From NCBI GenBank assembly GCA_038206235.1, contig JBBRBB010000003.1, forward strand, positions 185,516 through 249,515: a stretch of 64,000 nucleotides of DNA, read 5' to 3'. A model generated the notes under the pieces. The model saw nothing but the letters and a program-made list of their open reading frames with translations, was not told the DNA's origin and ran no database searches. How positions within the stretch are numbered: the first letter of the stretch is position 1; each line of letters opens with the position of its first letter. Shown here piece by piece: positions 35,476-43,651 of the stretch. Both the position numbers and the translations under genes were made by a program. Source of the DNA: JBBRBB01 sp038206235. Lineage in GTDB: Bacteria > Bacteroidota > Bacteroidia > Chitinophagales > Chitinophagaceae.

Positions 35476-37206
35476 ATGAAAATTTACACTATAATAATTC
35501 TATTCTTTTTTTTCAGCATTATACATGCGCAAAAATTTATAACACCATTTGAAAAATCTAATGGCATTGAAACTGCAACTTATTTTGAGTGCATTGATTA
35601 TTATAAAAAACTGGATGCTGCTTTTTCATCAATTAAAATAATAACAGGTGATACAACAGATGCAGGCTACCCGCTTCAATTAGTAATGTTTTCAAAGGGC
35701 GCAACATTCAATCCTGCAATATGGCATAAGCAAAACAAAGTTGTTATCATGATAAACAATGGCATTCATCCCGGCGAGCCTGATGGTATTGATGCAAGTA
35801 TGCTCTTTATGCGTGATGTGACCACAGGAAAAATTAAAATGGCTAATAATGTTGTGCTGGCAATAATTCCGGTGTATAATATCGGCGGATGTTTAAACCG
35901 GAACAGTTTTTCAAGAGCAAATCAAAACGGACCGTTGAGCTATGGGTTCAGAGGCAATGCGCAAAACCTCGATTTGAACAGAGATTTTATTAAAGCCGAT
36001 TCCAAAGATGCCAAAGCATTTGAAAAATTATTTCACTGGTTGAACCCGGATATTTTTATTGATAATCATGTAAGCGATGGCGCCGATTATCAATACACGA
36101 TGACTTTGCTTACAACTCAGCACAATAAATTAGGCGGAGTAATTGGAGATTTTTTGCATGATGTTTTTGAGCCTGCATTATTTAAAAGTATGGAAGAAAA
36201 AAAATGGACAATGTGCCCTTATGTAAATTTTGAAGAGGCAGATCCGGCCAAAGGATGGATTGCATTTTGTGACCCGCCTCGATACAGCAGCGGTTATGCG
36301 GCATTATTCGGCACCATTACATTTGTTCCTGAAACTCACATGCTGAAGCCTTTTGCTGACCGCGTTAAAAGCACTTACGCTTTTATGCAAACAGTTACAG
36401 AGCAAGCATCTTTTTATGCGAATGATATTATTGAAAAAAAGAAAGCATCCATAGAAGCAATCAGAAAACAAAAAGAATTTGCATTAAGCTGGAAGCCGGA
36501 TACAACAAAATTTGAATATATAAATTTTAAAGGTTATGAAACTGCAACAAAAACAAGTGAGGTAACAGGCATGCCGAGTTTGTTTTATGACCATTCAAAA
36601 CCTTTTGATAAAGAAGTAAAGTTTTTCAATACATACACGCCGGCACAAACTGTTGAGAAGCCTGTTGCATATATCATTCCGCAGGGATGGGGTGATGTAA
36701 TTGAACGGCTAAAATTAAATGGAGTGATAATGCAACGCTTTAAAAATTATACGAGCATGACAGTAGAATATTATCACATTGATGATTACAAAAGTTATAC
36801 TCAGCCTTATGAAAAACATCACCGCAATTATGATATTAAATTATTAACCCAAAAACAAATGATTCATTTTTTAAAAGGCGATTATATTATTTATACAGGA
36901 CAGGCTACTGACAGATATATTGTTGAAACATTAGAACCGTTGGGAGATGATAGCTTTTTTAGCTGGAATTTCTTCGATGCAGTTCTGCAGGCAAAAGAAG
37001 GCTATAGCGCTTACCGCTGGGAAGACCTTGCAGCGCAATATTTACAGCAACATCCCGAATTAAAACAACAGTTGGAAGAAAAGAAAAAAGCAGATACAGC
37101 GTTTGCCTCATCTGCCGCAGCGCAATTAGATTTTGTTTACAAACATTCTCCTTATTATGAGCCGGAACATTTAAGGTATCCTGTTTATAGAATAAAAAGT
37201 CACTGA
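35476..37206 (+). CDS. Secreted M14-family zinc carboxypeptidase
   Basis: A 576-residue exported peptidase with signal peptide MKIYTIIILFFFFSIIHAQ. The zinc ligands fit His98 and Glu101 (NNGIHPGEPDG) and His198 (FIDNHVSDG); NLDLNRDF supplies the substrate-binding Arg. The catalytic Glu is probably in TFVPETHML. The M14 domain covers about residues 25-320, followed by a C-terminal region of unknown fold. It would trim peptides in the periplasm or outside the cell. Confidence 0.88.
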   Translation: MKIYTIIILFFFFSIIHAQKFITPFEKSNGIETATYFECIDYYKKLDAAFSSIKIITGDTTDAGYPLQLVMFSKGATFNPAIWHKQNKVVIMINNGIHPGEPDGIDASMLFMRDVTTGKIKMANNVVLAIIPVYNIGGCLNRNSFSRANQNGPLSYGFRGNAQNLDLNRDFIKADSKDAKAFEKLFHWLNPDIFIDNHVSDGADYQYTMTLLTTQHNKLGGVIGDFLHDVFEPALFKSMEEKKWTMCPYVNFEEADPAKGWIAFCDPPRYSSGYAALFGTITFVPETHMLKPFADRVKSTYAFMQTVTEQASFYANDIIEKKKASIEAIRKQKEFALSWKPDTTKFEYINFKGYETATKTSEVTGMPSLFYDHSKPFDKEVKFFNTYTPAQTVEKPVAYIIPQGWGDVIERLKLNGVIMQRFKNYTSMTVEYYHIDDYKSYTQPYEKHHRNYDIKLLTQKQMIHFLKGDYIIYTGQATDRYIVETLEPLGDDSFFSWNFFDAVLQAKEGYSAYRWEDLAAQYLQQHPELKQQLEEKKKADTAFASSAAAQLDFVYKHSPYYEPEHLRYPVYRIKSH

Positions 37207-37298
37207 CAATAACAGTCATTAAGTCATTTAGTCAATAAGTCATTGGTGAAGTGATTTGGTCTTCGCAAATCATGAAAAGATTTCCGGATAAATTATAT

Positions 37299-37340
37299 AG
37301 ATTGCAAATCCATAACTCTTGGGTAGCGATTACAAGCAGG
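37299..37340. repeat. Orphan REP-like element
   Basis: AGATTGCAAATCCATAACTC and TTGGGTAGCGATTACAAGC repeat, with changes, the palindromic blocks flanking the RAYT gene at 39480-40034. No transposase gene is beside this copy. A short attcattaagtcatt-type direct-repeat tract lies just before it (37213-37250). Confidence 0.65.
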
Positions 37341-37435
37341 CACAAGTGTTATACACATAGCTATGCTAATTATAATTGCGTCAGATTGGGTTGTGATTTG
37401 TAATTTTATTCAACTGTTGTACTAAACATGCCGCA

Positions 37436-37675
37436 ATGTTCTTAGCTAAACACAATGCTATTGAAGAAACATTGCGGAAAAGAAAACATATTCTTCAATT
37501 ATATACCGTGTCATTAGACATGGATGACGATGGGAATTTTCATTTAACGTTGATGGATAAAAGGAATCATTCCATCTTAACCTTTATTGATAAGGCATAT
37601 AGTGTGGTAATGGGCAAGGCATTCAGCCACATGATGAAAGAAATAAAAACAAGAAATAAAGATCAAACAATTTGA
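37436..37675 (+). CDS. Small protein of unknown function
   Basis: A 79-residue ORF, MFLAKHNAIEETLRKRKHIL at the start, then SLDMDDDGNFHLTLMDKRNH and a helical C-terminus. No family recognised. Its first 40 bp have relatives at 12179 (same strand) and 52086-52145 (minus strand), so it may be carried by, or derived from, a small dispersed element. Expression is uncertain. Confidence 0.5.
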   Translation: MFLAKHNAIEETLRKRKHILQLYTVSLDMDDDGNFHLTLMDKRNHSILTFIDKAYSVVMGKAFSHMMKEIKTRNKDQTI

Positions 37676-37798
37676 GTGAATGGCACCACGTTTTTGCCTT
37701 TTTCTTGCTGCAATATCAGCTTAGATTCAAACCAACTCAAAATTTAAAAACATCAATTTGAAAATGCCTTATTGAAGTTGTATTATTAAGAAACCGGG

Positions 37799-38176
37799 TT
37801 AGTTGAGTTTTTCAGCAATGTATTCAATCAATTTTTCGTCACTCATTTTATTGGAGGTGCTTTCTTTCGCAACTGTATTTTTAAACTGAGGTGTTTCTGC
37901 CATATAATGTATAAACTGTTCCTGGGCAGTGCCGGTACCGGTTACATGCACTTCTTCTGCGTTTTGCATGTGAGAAGTTATTTCTTTAAAAAATTTGTGG
38001 AGCAAATTTCTTTCTGAGTTGTGTGCCGCTTTTTCACCCGAGTTGTTTTCGTGAACCTCACTTTCAGAATGACCCAGTATAACAAAATTGCCTGCATCAA
38101 CTTTTTCTCTTCCTAATACAGTGGCGTGATGCAAATCCATCCAAACCCCGAATTGTTTTTTATTCTTTAAAGACAT
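37799..38176 (-). CDS. Conserved-looking protein, possibly eRF1/baeRF-like
   Basis: A 125-residue cytoplasmic protein starting MSLKNKKQFGVWMDLHHATV. The layout (two N-terminal strands with GVWMDLHHATVL, a polar middle, a helix LLHKFFKEITSHMQ, then VHVTGTGTAQEQFIHYM and a final helix KMSDEKLIEYIAEKL) resembles bacterial proteins with an eRF1-domain-1/3-like fold (baeRF/VLRF1 group). This is a guess from pattern, not a confirmed match. The OmpA-family gene ends just upstream on the same strand. Confidence 0.6.
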   Translation of the reverse strand: MSLKNKKQFGVWMDLHHATVLGREKVDAGNFVILGHSESEVHENNSGEKAAHNSERNLLHKFFKEITSHMQNAEEVHVTGTGTAQEQFIHYMAETPQFKNTVAKESTSNKMSDEKLIEYIAEKLN

Positions 38177-38188
38177 ATTTTTTATTTA

Positions 38189-39265
38189 TTAGTTTCTTAA
38201 AAATAATTCCAGTTCAACTCTCCTGTTTTGTTCTCTTCCTTTTGCAGTATTATTATCAGCAATGGGCATTGTTTCACCAAACCCTGTAGCGACAATTCTG
38301 TTTTCAGAAACGCCTTTGCTTACCAGGTAAGTTTTTACACCATTGATGCGGCTTTGAGAAAGCGTTAGATTACTTGCATCGTTGCCAACATTATCGGTAT
38401 GCCCTCCCATTTTTAAATCATAATCTACATATTCGTTAAGGATGCTTACCACCTCATCCAACATGGGGTAAGAAGTGGCTTTTAATGTGGCAAGTCCTGT
38501 TTCAAAGTTTATTCCGCGTGCTGCAAATTGCAAACGTTTTGCAACATCCTTTATCTCGGGGCAACCATAGTTATCTGCAGTTCCCGCTACAGCAGGACAC
38601 TTATCTTCTGAATCCACCACTCCATCCGCATCCGTATCTAAAGGGCATCCTTTATCATCCACTTTAATTCCTGTTTTTGTATCAGGGCACTTATCTTCAG
38701 TATCAATTACACCATCTTTATCGGCATCTGCGTTACATCCATTTCCATCTACCTTAATACCTTTTTGAGTATCGGGGCATTTATCTTTTGCATCTTCTAT
38801 TCCATCACCGTCTGTATCAGGACAACCCTGGAACATGTCCAGTCCTTTTGCGTTTGGGCATTTGTCTTTTGCATCTTCTACACCATCTTCATCACTGTCG
38901 GGACATCCTTTAAATCTTGCAAGACCGGGGACATCAACACACGCATCATCATTATCTGCTACACCATCTTTGTCTTTATCCTGGCAGCCATTCATCTCTT
39001 GTGAACCCGGCACGTCAGGGCATTTATCCAAATAATCTACTACGCCATCTTTGTCTGTATCCAAAGGGCAACCCATAGCATCTACTGCAACACCCTTGGG
39101 TGTTTCTGCGCATTTATCTTTTCTATTCTTAACACCGTCACCATCTGCATCTTCACGTATGGTGTACTTTGATTGGGCAACAACATCATTTTGGGCATAT
39201 GAAGGGGAAAACACCGTTATTAAAAACAGAGCTGAGAGAAATAATTTGATTTTATTTATGTTCAT
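38189..39265 (-). CDS. OmpA-family protein with thrombospondin type-3 repeats
   Basis: A 358-residue exported protein: signal peptide, then about nine calcium-binding thrombospondin type-3 repeats (about 35-235; DADGDGVKNRKDKC, DKDKDGVADNDDAC and so on), then a peptidoglycan-binding OmpA C-terminal domain (about 245-355; MGGHTDNVGNDASNLTLSQS, RVELELFLRN). It likely links the outer membrane to peptidoglycan. There is no N-terminal barrel, so this is the short stalk-type OmpA protein common in Bacteroidota. Confidence 0.92.
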   Translation of the reverse strand: MNINKIKLFLSALFLITVFSPSYAQNDVVAQSKYTIREDADGDGVKNRKDKCAETPKGVAVDAMGCPLDTDKDGVVDYLDKCPDVPGSQEMNGCQDKDKDGVADNDDACVDVPGLARFKGCPDSDEDGVEDAKDKCPNAKGLDMFQGCPDTDGDGIEDAKDKCPDTQKGIKVDGNGCNADADKDGVIDTEDKCPDTKTGIKVDDKGCPLDTDADGVVDSEDKCPAVAGTADNYGCPEIKDVAKRLQFAARGINFETGLATLKATSYPMLDEVVSILNEYVDYDLKMGGHTDNVGNDASNLTLSQSRINGVKTYLVSKGVSENRIVATGFGETMPIADNNTAKGREQNRRVELELFLRN

Positions 39266-39426
39266 AATTTTAGATTTTTATTATCCACAAAGGTAGTGCC
39301 TTTGTGCTGATAACTATTACACAATTAAATAAACATATTACATGATTTACAGGTTTTCTGTCAGCATTTTTGAAGTGCGCCGGATAGTTTCAGGAGAAAA
39401 TCAGGATGTTGCAATTGCCCTATGCT

Positions 39427-39478
39427 GGTCGGGATTTGCAATCACGACCCCATGAGCTGTGGATTTGCAATCCACCAA
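39427..39478. repeat. REP-like palindrome downstream of the RAYT gene
   Basis: GTCGGGATTTGCAATCACGACC and CTGTGGATTTGCAATCCACC form two adjacent imperfect palindromes ending at the stop codon of the RAYT gene. Confidence 0.75.
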
Positions 39479-39479
39479 A

Positions 39480-40034
39480 TTACTCGAGTAATACAACAGT
39501 CACTTTACCTTTACGCTGTTCATAATAATCCGTCGCAGAACTAAGTGCATAATGTTGCGGTTCCCAAACAAAACCTGCCTTTACAGGATTATTATGAATA
39601 TATTCCAGTTTCTGTTCTAAAAATTCTGCTGAGAAACAAGCAACGGGGTGGTAACCATCCTGCCACACTTTATAATCCTTTATCTTAGAGTTATATCTTC
39701 CTGCAAATTCAAATTTATCTAACAACCATTCCTTTCTGCTTTCATTTATTAACTGAATTGTTTCAACAATCTTTTTTGAAGTGAATTTTTTAAAGTCACG
39801 CATTATATCTGAAAGTGCCGGCTGTTCCTGCGTTACCGATGTGAGCAAATGCAAATGGCTCGGCATAAGGCACCATGCATGTATATTTAACCCTTTTTGC
39901 TGCTGACAATAGTTTAATGAATCAACAATAATTTCACTGTATTCACTTCGTGTAAAAACATCAATCCAGTTTATTATGGTGGATGTGATAAAATAAATAT
40001 CATGCGGGTCTTTAATGGAATATTTGAATGCCAT
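39480..40034 (-). CDS. REP-associated tyrosine transposase (RAYT, Y1 family)
   Basis: A 184-residue HUH-type transposase domain protein. The HUH motif is in LMPSHLHLL (about 57-65), and the catalytic Tyr is expected in the helix near KLEYIHNNPVKAGFV (about 145-160). The end of the protein, HNNPVKAGFV, is the standard signature of RAYTs. Palindromic REP-like blocks lie directly on both sides, and an orphan copy is 2.1 kb away. RAYTs act on REP hairpins in single-stranded form. The gene is intact. Confidence 0.9.
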   Translation of the reverse strand: MAFKYSIKDPHDIYFITSTIINWIDVFTRSEYSEIIVDSLNYCQQQKGLNIHAWCLMPSHLHLLTSVTQEQPALSDIMRDFKKFTSKKIVETIQLINESRKEWLLDKFEFAGRYNSKIKDYKVWQDGYHPVACFSAEFLEQKLEYIHNNPVKAGFVWEPQHYALSSATDYYEQRKGKVTVVLLE

Positions 40035-40068
40035 GGTTTTAAGTTTATATTAAAAGTAGCAATAATTG

Positions 40069-40121
40069 CTATGGATTGAAAATCCATAACTCTTGGGTCG
40101 GGATTGTAAATCCCGACCAGC
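40069..40121. repeat. REP-like palindrome upstream of the RAYT gene
   Basis: TGGATTGAAAATCCATAAC followed by GGTCGGGATTGTAAATCCCGACC: two palindromes separated by CTCTTGG, the same arrangement as the downstream copy in the opposite orientation. Confidence 0.8.
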
Positions 40122-40123
40122 TT

Positions 40124-42499
40124 TCAAAACTTTACATTCCACGTAACCGAAGGTATAATTGGAAACAGCGAAACTTGTTTGGCGGTTACTTTAAGTGTGC
40201 CATTGACGGCGCTGCCTTCCTGGTCGAAGTAATAGAAATATGGGTTGAGGCGGCTGTACACATTGTATATGCTGAAGACCCAGTTGCTGGTGTGGTTGCG
40301 TGGCTTTTTTGGCTGCGGTGTGTAGGTGGCGGCAAGGTCGAGGCGGTGATAGGGCTTCATCCTGTAGGCATTGATGCTGCTGTATTCCTGCGTTAATACG
40401 CCTTCGATAAAATAAAAACGCTCGGGCAGCGAAATGGCATTGCCGGTTCCAAAAACAAAGATACCGGAGAGCTTCCACTTCTTGTTTAACTCATAAGCGG
40501 AGACAACGGAGAGGTCATGACGGCGGTCGTATTTGCTGGGATATTTTTCGCCATTGTTTAAAGAGGGAAACCTGCGCCATGTGTATGAGAGCGTGTAACC
40601 TAACCAGCCTGTTAGTCTACCTTTTACTTTGTTCACGAAAAGCTCGGCGCCGTAACTCCAGACACGCCCAAACACAAATGATTCTTCGGGGTCGCTGAGT
40701 GAGGGTGTGTATCCTTCTTTATATTCAATTTGATTTTGCATGTTCTTGTAATACACTTCCAGCGAAGTTTCGAATCCCGCTCCAGCGGGATTATTGAAAT
40801 TGCGGAAATATCCGAGTGCATATAACCAACCTATTTGTGGCTTTACGCGGTAAGTGCTGGGCACCCAAATATCTGTGGGCAGTGTTGATGCTGCATTGCT
40901 TACGAGATGTATGTATTGCAGGTTGCGTGTGGCAGATGCTTTGATGGAACTAAAATCGTTGAGTGAATATCTTACGGTGATACGTGGTTCTAAACCGCCG
41001 TAAGCTTTTACTGTTTGCCCCACGCCGTAAACAGTGCTGTCTAATTTGTTTCCGTCGGCATCGGTGGAGTATGCAGTGTATCTGCCCACTTGCTGAAATG
41101 CACTGTAGCGCAAACCATAATTTATTTTGATGCGCTTGTCGATGTCCCAGTCGTCCTGCAAATACAAGGCATATTCATTGGCATATTTTTTTTGCACGTT
41201 GGCGGGTGAGAAGACAACGCTATCCTGCGTGCCGCTTGCAACGCTGGGAAGAAAAGTATGAAAGGTGTATTGCGCTCCGAATTTTAATTTATGCGTTGTG
41301 GATGCGAAGAGATCGAAGTCAGTTTTTGCATTGAGGTCTTTGATGCCGGATGATAAATTGATTTTAAAATTGTCCTGCGTACCGAAGAAATCAAATTTAT
41401 AATCGTTATACACAAGTGTAAGATTCGAGAAAAGTTTTTTGTTGAATACATGATTCCAGCGAAATGTTGCTGTGGAGTTTCCCCAGGGAATGCTTGTGGT
41501 GAAAGAGCGGCGTGCATTGTTGAATACAAATTTATCACGACCAAAATATCCGCTGAGGTAAATTCTGTCTTTATCGGTAAAACGATAATTCATTTTTGCA
41601 TTGAGGTCGTAGAAATAATATCCCGAACCATAGAAGCTGCTGCTTTTTGAGATGAAAGGTTTTATGAGCGCATCAATATAAGTGCGCCGTGCAGAGAGCA
41701 TGTAAGAGGCTTTGTCCTTCTTGATAGGTCCTTGTATTGCAATGCGGGAAGCAATTAAGCCGATGCCAGCGTCCACTTCTGTTTTATTCATGTTGCCCTC
41801 TTTCATGGTAATATCAATTACTGAAGAGAGGCGGCCTCCATACTGTGGCGGCATACCGCCTTTGATGAGTGAGATGCTTTTGATAGCGTCAGAATTAAAG
41901 ACCGAAAAAAATCCGAAGAGATGACCGGTATTGTACACGACGGCTTCGTCAAGCATGATGAGGTTTTGGTCTGGTCCGCCGCCACGCACATAGAAGCCTG
42001 CATTGCCTTCGCCTGCATTGCGAACGCCGGGTAGAAGTTGCAAAGTTTTTAGTACATCAACTTCACCAAAAATTACGGGCAGTGATTTAATAGTGTTTAT
42101 GTTGAGATCAATTTTTCCCATTTGGGCGCTCTTTATATTGCTCTCTTTTTTACGGGCTGAAACGGTTACTTCATTTATTATGGATGAAACAGGTTCAAGT
42201 GCGATGTTTTGAGAAACATTTTTGACAAGATTTATTTCAACAACCTTTGGCTGATAACCGATGTAAGAAAAGATGAGCTGATAATTTCCCTGCGATAAAG
42301 TGAGTGAATAAAAACCATATTGATTTGCTGAAATGCTCTTGCCAACTTCTTTTATTGTGACGGATGCGCTGGTTAATGCCTCGCCGGAAAGAGAATCACT
42401 GATGTAACCGTTGAGGGTGAATTTTTGGGCATGGGTATTTGAAACAGTAACAAAAGTAAATAGAGTAACTAAAGTAAGAAAGGTGAAGAGGTATTTCAT
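40124..42499 (-). CDS. TonB-dependent outer-membrane receptor
   Basis: A 791-residue receptor: signal peptide (MKYLFTFLTLVTLFTFVTVS), a carboxypeptidase-regulatory-like domain (about 25-115, FTLNGYISDSLSGEALTSAS), a plug domain (about 120-240, VLKTLQLLPGVRNAGEGNAG and FYVRGGGPDQNLIMLDE) and a beta-barrel to the C-terminal aromatic end (PSVTWNVKF). Substrate unknown; no SusD-type partner is beside it, so a siderophore or small-molecule role is more likely than glycan uptake. The coding sequence is richer in GC in places than its neighbours. An in-frame 20-bp perfect palindrome lies at 40773-40792. Confidence 0.93.
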   Translation of the reverse strand: MKYLFTFLTLVTLFTFVTVSNTHAQKFTLNGYISDSLSGEALTSASVTIKEVGKSISANQYGFYSLTLSQGNYQLIFSYIGYQPKVVEINLVKNVSQNIALEPVSSIINEVTVSARKKESNIKSAQMGKIDLNINTIKSLPVIFGEVDVLKTLQLLPGVRNAGEGNAGFYVRGGGPDQNLIMLDEAVVYNTGHLFGFFSVFNSDAIKSISLIKGGMPPQYGGRLSSVIDITMKEGNMNKTEVDAGIGLIASRIAIQGPIKKDKASYMLSARRTYIDALIKPFISKSSSFYGSGYYFYDLNAKMNYRFTDKDRIYLSGYFGRDKFVFNNARRSFTTSIPWGNSTATFRWNHVFNKKLFSNLTLVYNDYKFDFFGTQDNFKINLSSGIKDLNAKTDFDLFASTTHKLKFGAQYTFHTFLPSVASGTQDSVVFSPANVQKKYANEYALYLQDDWDIDKRIKINYGLRYSAFQQVGRYTAYSTDADGNKLDSTVYGVGQTVKAYGGLEPRITVRYSLNDFSSIKASATRNLQYIHLVSNAASTLPTDIWVPSTYRVKPQIGWLYALGYFRNFNNPAGAGFETSLEVYYKNMQNQIEYKEGYTPSLSDPEESFVFGRVWSYGAELFVNKVKGRLTGWLGYTLSYTWRRFPSLNNGEKYPSKYDRRHDLSVVSAYELNKKWKLSGIFVFGTGNAISLPERFYFIEGVLTQEYSSINAYRMKPYHRLDLAATYTPQPKKPRNHTSNWVFSIYNVYSRLNPYFYYFDQEGSAVNGTLKVTAKQVSLFPIIPSVTWNVKF
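40773..40792. repeat. In-frame palindrome in the TonB receptor gene
   Basis: AATCCCGCT and AGCGGGATT are a perfect 9-bp inverted repeat with a CC loop. On the coding strand it gives NPAGAGF between two barrel strands, a plausible extracellular loop. Confidence 0.55.
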
Positions 42500-42515
42500 A
42501 GAGAGTCCATAAAAA

Positions 42516-42581
42516 TCAATATGGATAGCTTCGTTGGATTAGTGAAGAAATCAAAACATTTGTATCAACGATTCTTTGCAT
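42516..42581 (-). pseudogene. PIN-domain toxin, N-terminal fragment only
   Basis: ATG 42581 lies inside the last codons of the antitoxin gene. It encodes MQRIVDTNVLISSLIQRSYP and Tyr, then TGA. IVDTNVLISSL is the start of PIN-domain ribonucleases, with the first catalytic Asp. The rest of the toxin is missing and the TonB receptor gene begins 17 bp further on. The pair is therefore a VapBC-like unit whose toxin has been cut away. Confidence 0.75.
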
Positions 42582-42789
42582 TCCTTACTGCTTTAACTTC
42601 CTTTGTTATATCATCCATAGTCATATCAGCAAGACCGTATTTTTTGGCAAGCCGGACCGACCTCTCAAGCGCTTGTTTTGCAAGCTCTCTTTTTACAATA
42701 TCAATAAATTCAGAAAAAGAAATCTCTTCTTTTTTTAAACCAAACTTATTGTATTCAAGTTCAGAGATTGTTATGTTGAGATTTTTCAT
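42565..42789 (-). CDS. Antitoxin-like protein of a PIN-toxin pair
   Basis: A 74-residue protein starting MKNLNITISELEYNKFGLKK, with the helical segment FSEFIDIVKRELAKQALERS and a C-terminal tail GLADMTMDDITKEVKAVRNA. Small proteins of this shape precede PIN toxins (VapB- or COG1569-linked). I take 42789 as the start since the upstream extension to 42858 is poor. Its stop codon overlaps the start of the PIN remnant, the usual toxin-antitoxin arrangement. Confidence 0.65.
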   Translation of the reverse strand: MKNLNITISELEYNKFGLKKEEISFSEFIDIVKRELAKQALERSVRLAKKYGLADMTMDDITKEVKAVRNAKNR

Positions 42790-42811
42790 TTTAATTTTTT
42801 GATATGTAAAA

Positions 42812-43429
42812 TTAATCATTCCTGAAATCAATACTATCTCCCACATTTCCACAACCAATCATTGCACCATGATACTTCGGATGCTTGTTACCAAGATATG
42901 GATTGACGATGTTTGATGAATTGGAAATCCACCAGCCTTCTTCATTTTCATTAAATGCCATAGGGCATTTTTGATGATAAATTACTTGCTGATCATAATG
43001 AACTGTTTTTAGCAGATTATACATTGCTTCTGATAAAGTATAAAATGAACGGCGCTTACTTTCAATTGTATTTTCAGCAATGAGTCCTTTAGCTTCTGCG
43101 GCAGCACTTTCTGAAAGATTTTTTGCTTTGTTGATTGAATCAGAATTTATTTTTAATTCATCGTACGGAACATTTGAAAGTGTTGCACTCAATTCTGTTG
43201 CAGCTTTGTTTGCGGCAATAGTATCCCAATTTACCAACGCATCTTCAACGGTGAAGTATTTGTTTAATGCACCATTGAATGGCTGATTAAAGGCATCAGT
43301 GTTCTTGCCTTTGGAAAGCGTTTGTTGTTCAACAGATAGAGTTTCGCTATCAGACTTTTTATTATAGAGGAGGAAATAAATTGCAATAACTATTGCTGCG
43401 GCCCCTATTATTATCAATCCCTTATTCAT
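42812..43429 (-). CDS. DUF3347 domain protein, membrane-anchored
   Basis: A 205-residue protein with an N-terminal signal anchor (MNKGLIIIGAAAIVIAIYFL) and a periplasmic DUF3347 domain (about 50-195). The metal-binding-like motif YHQKCPMAFNENEEGWWISN continues to NPYLGNKHPKYHGAMIGCGN; Cys, Met and His spacing matches the family, which is often found with copper-efflux components. Here the neighbours are an antitoxin and a peptidase, so the link to copper rests on the family alone. The frame is intact. Confidence 0.8.
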   Translation of the reverse strand: MNKGLIIIGAAAIVIAIYFLLYNKKSDSETLSVEQQTLSKGKNTDAFNQPFNGALNKYFTVEDALVNWDTIAANKAATELSATLSNVPYDELKINSDSINKAKNLSESAAAEAKGLIAENTIESKRRSFYTLSEAMYNLLKTVHYDQQVIYHQKCPMAFNENEEGWWISNSSNIVNPYLGNKHPKYHGAMIGCGNVGDSIDFRND

Positions 43430-43651
43430 AAGATTTCATTTTGGCGCAAAGTTATGAGAGGAGAATCGGATTGAATGCGTTAAAAAAAGACTATAAAAAT
43501 TTTCACCAGGTTACAGAGAAAATAACATGAATTATGGAATAAAAATCTTTTTATACAGATTTTAATATCTCAACAGGACAATGAGATTTGCGCTTCTCAT
43601 TTTTTAATGAGAGGTAATTATCAATGAGCAATTGAGAATCTGCAATTATTG

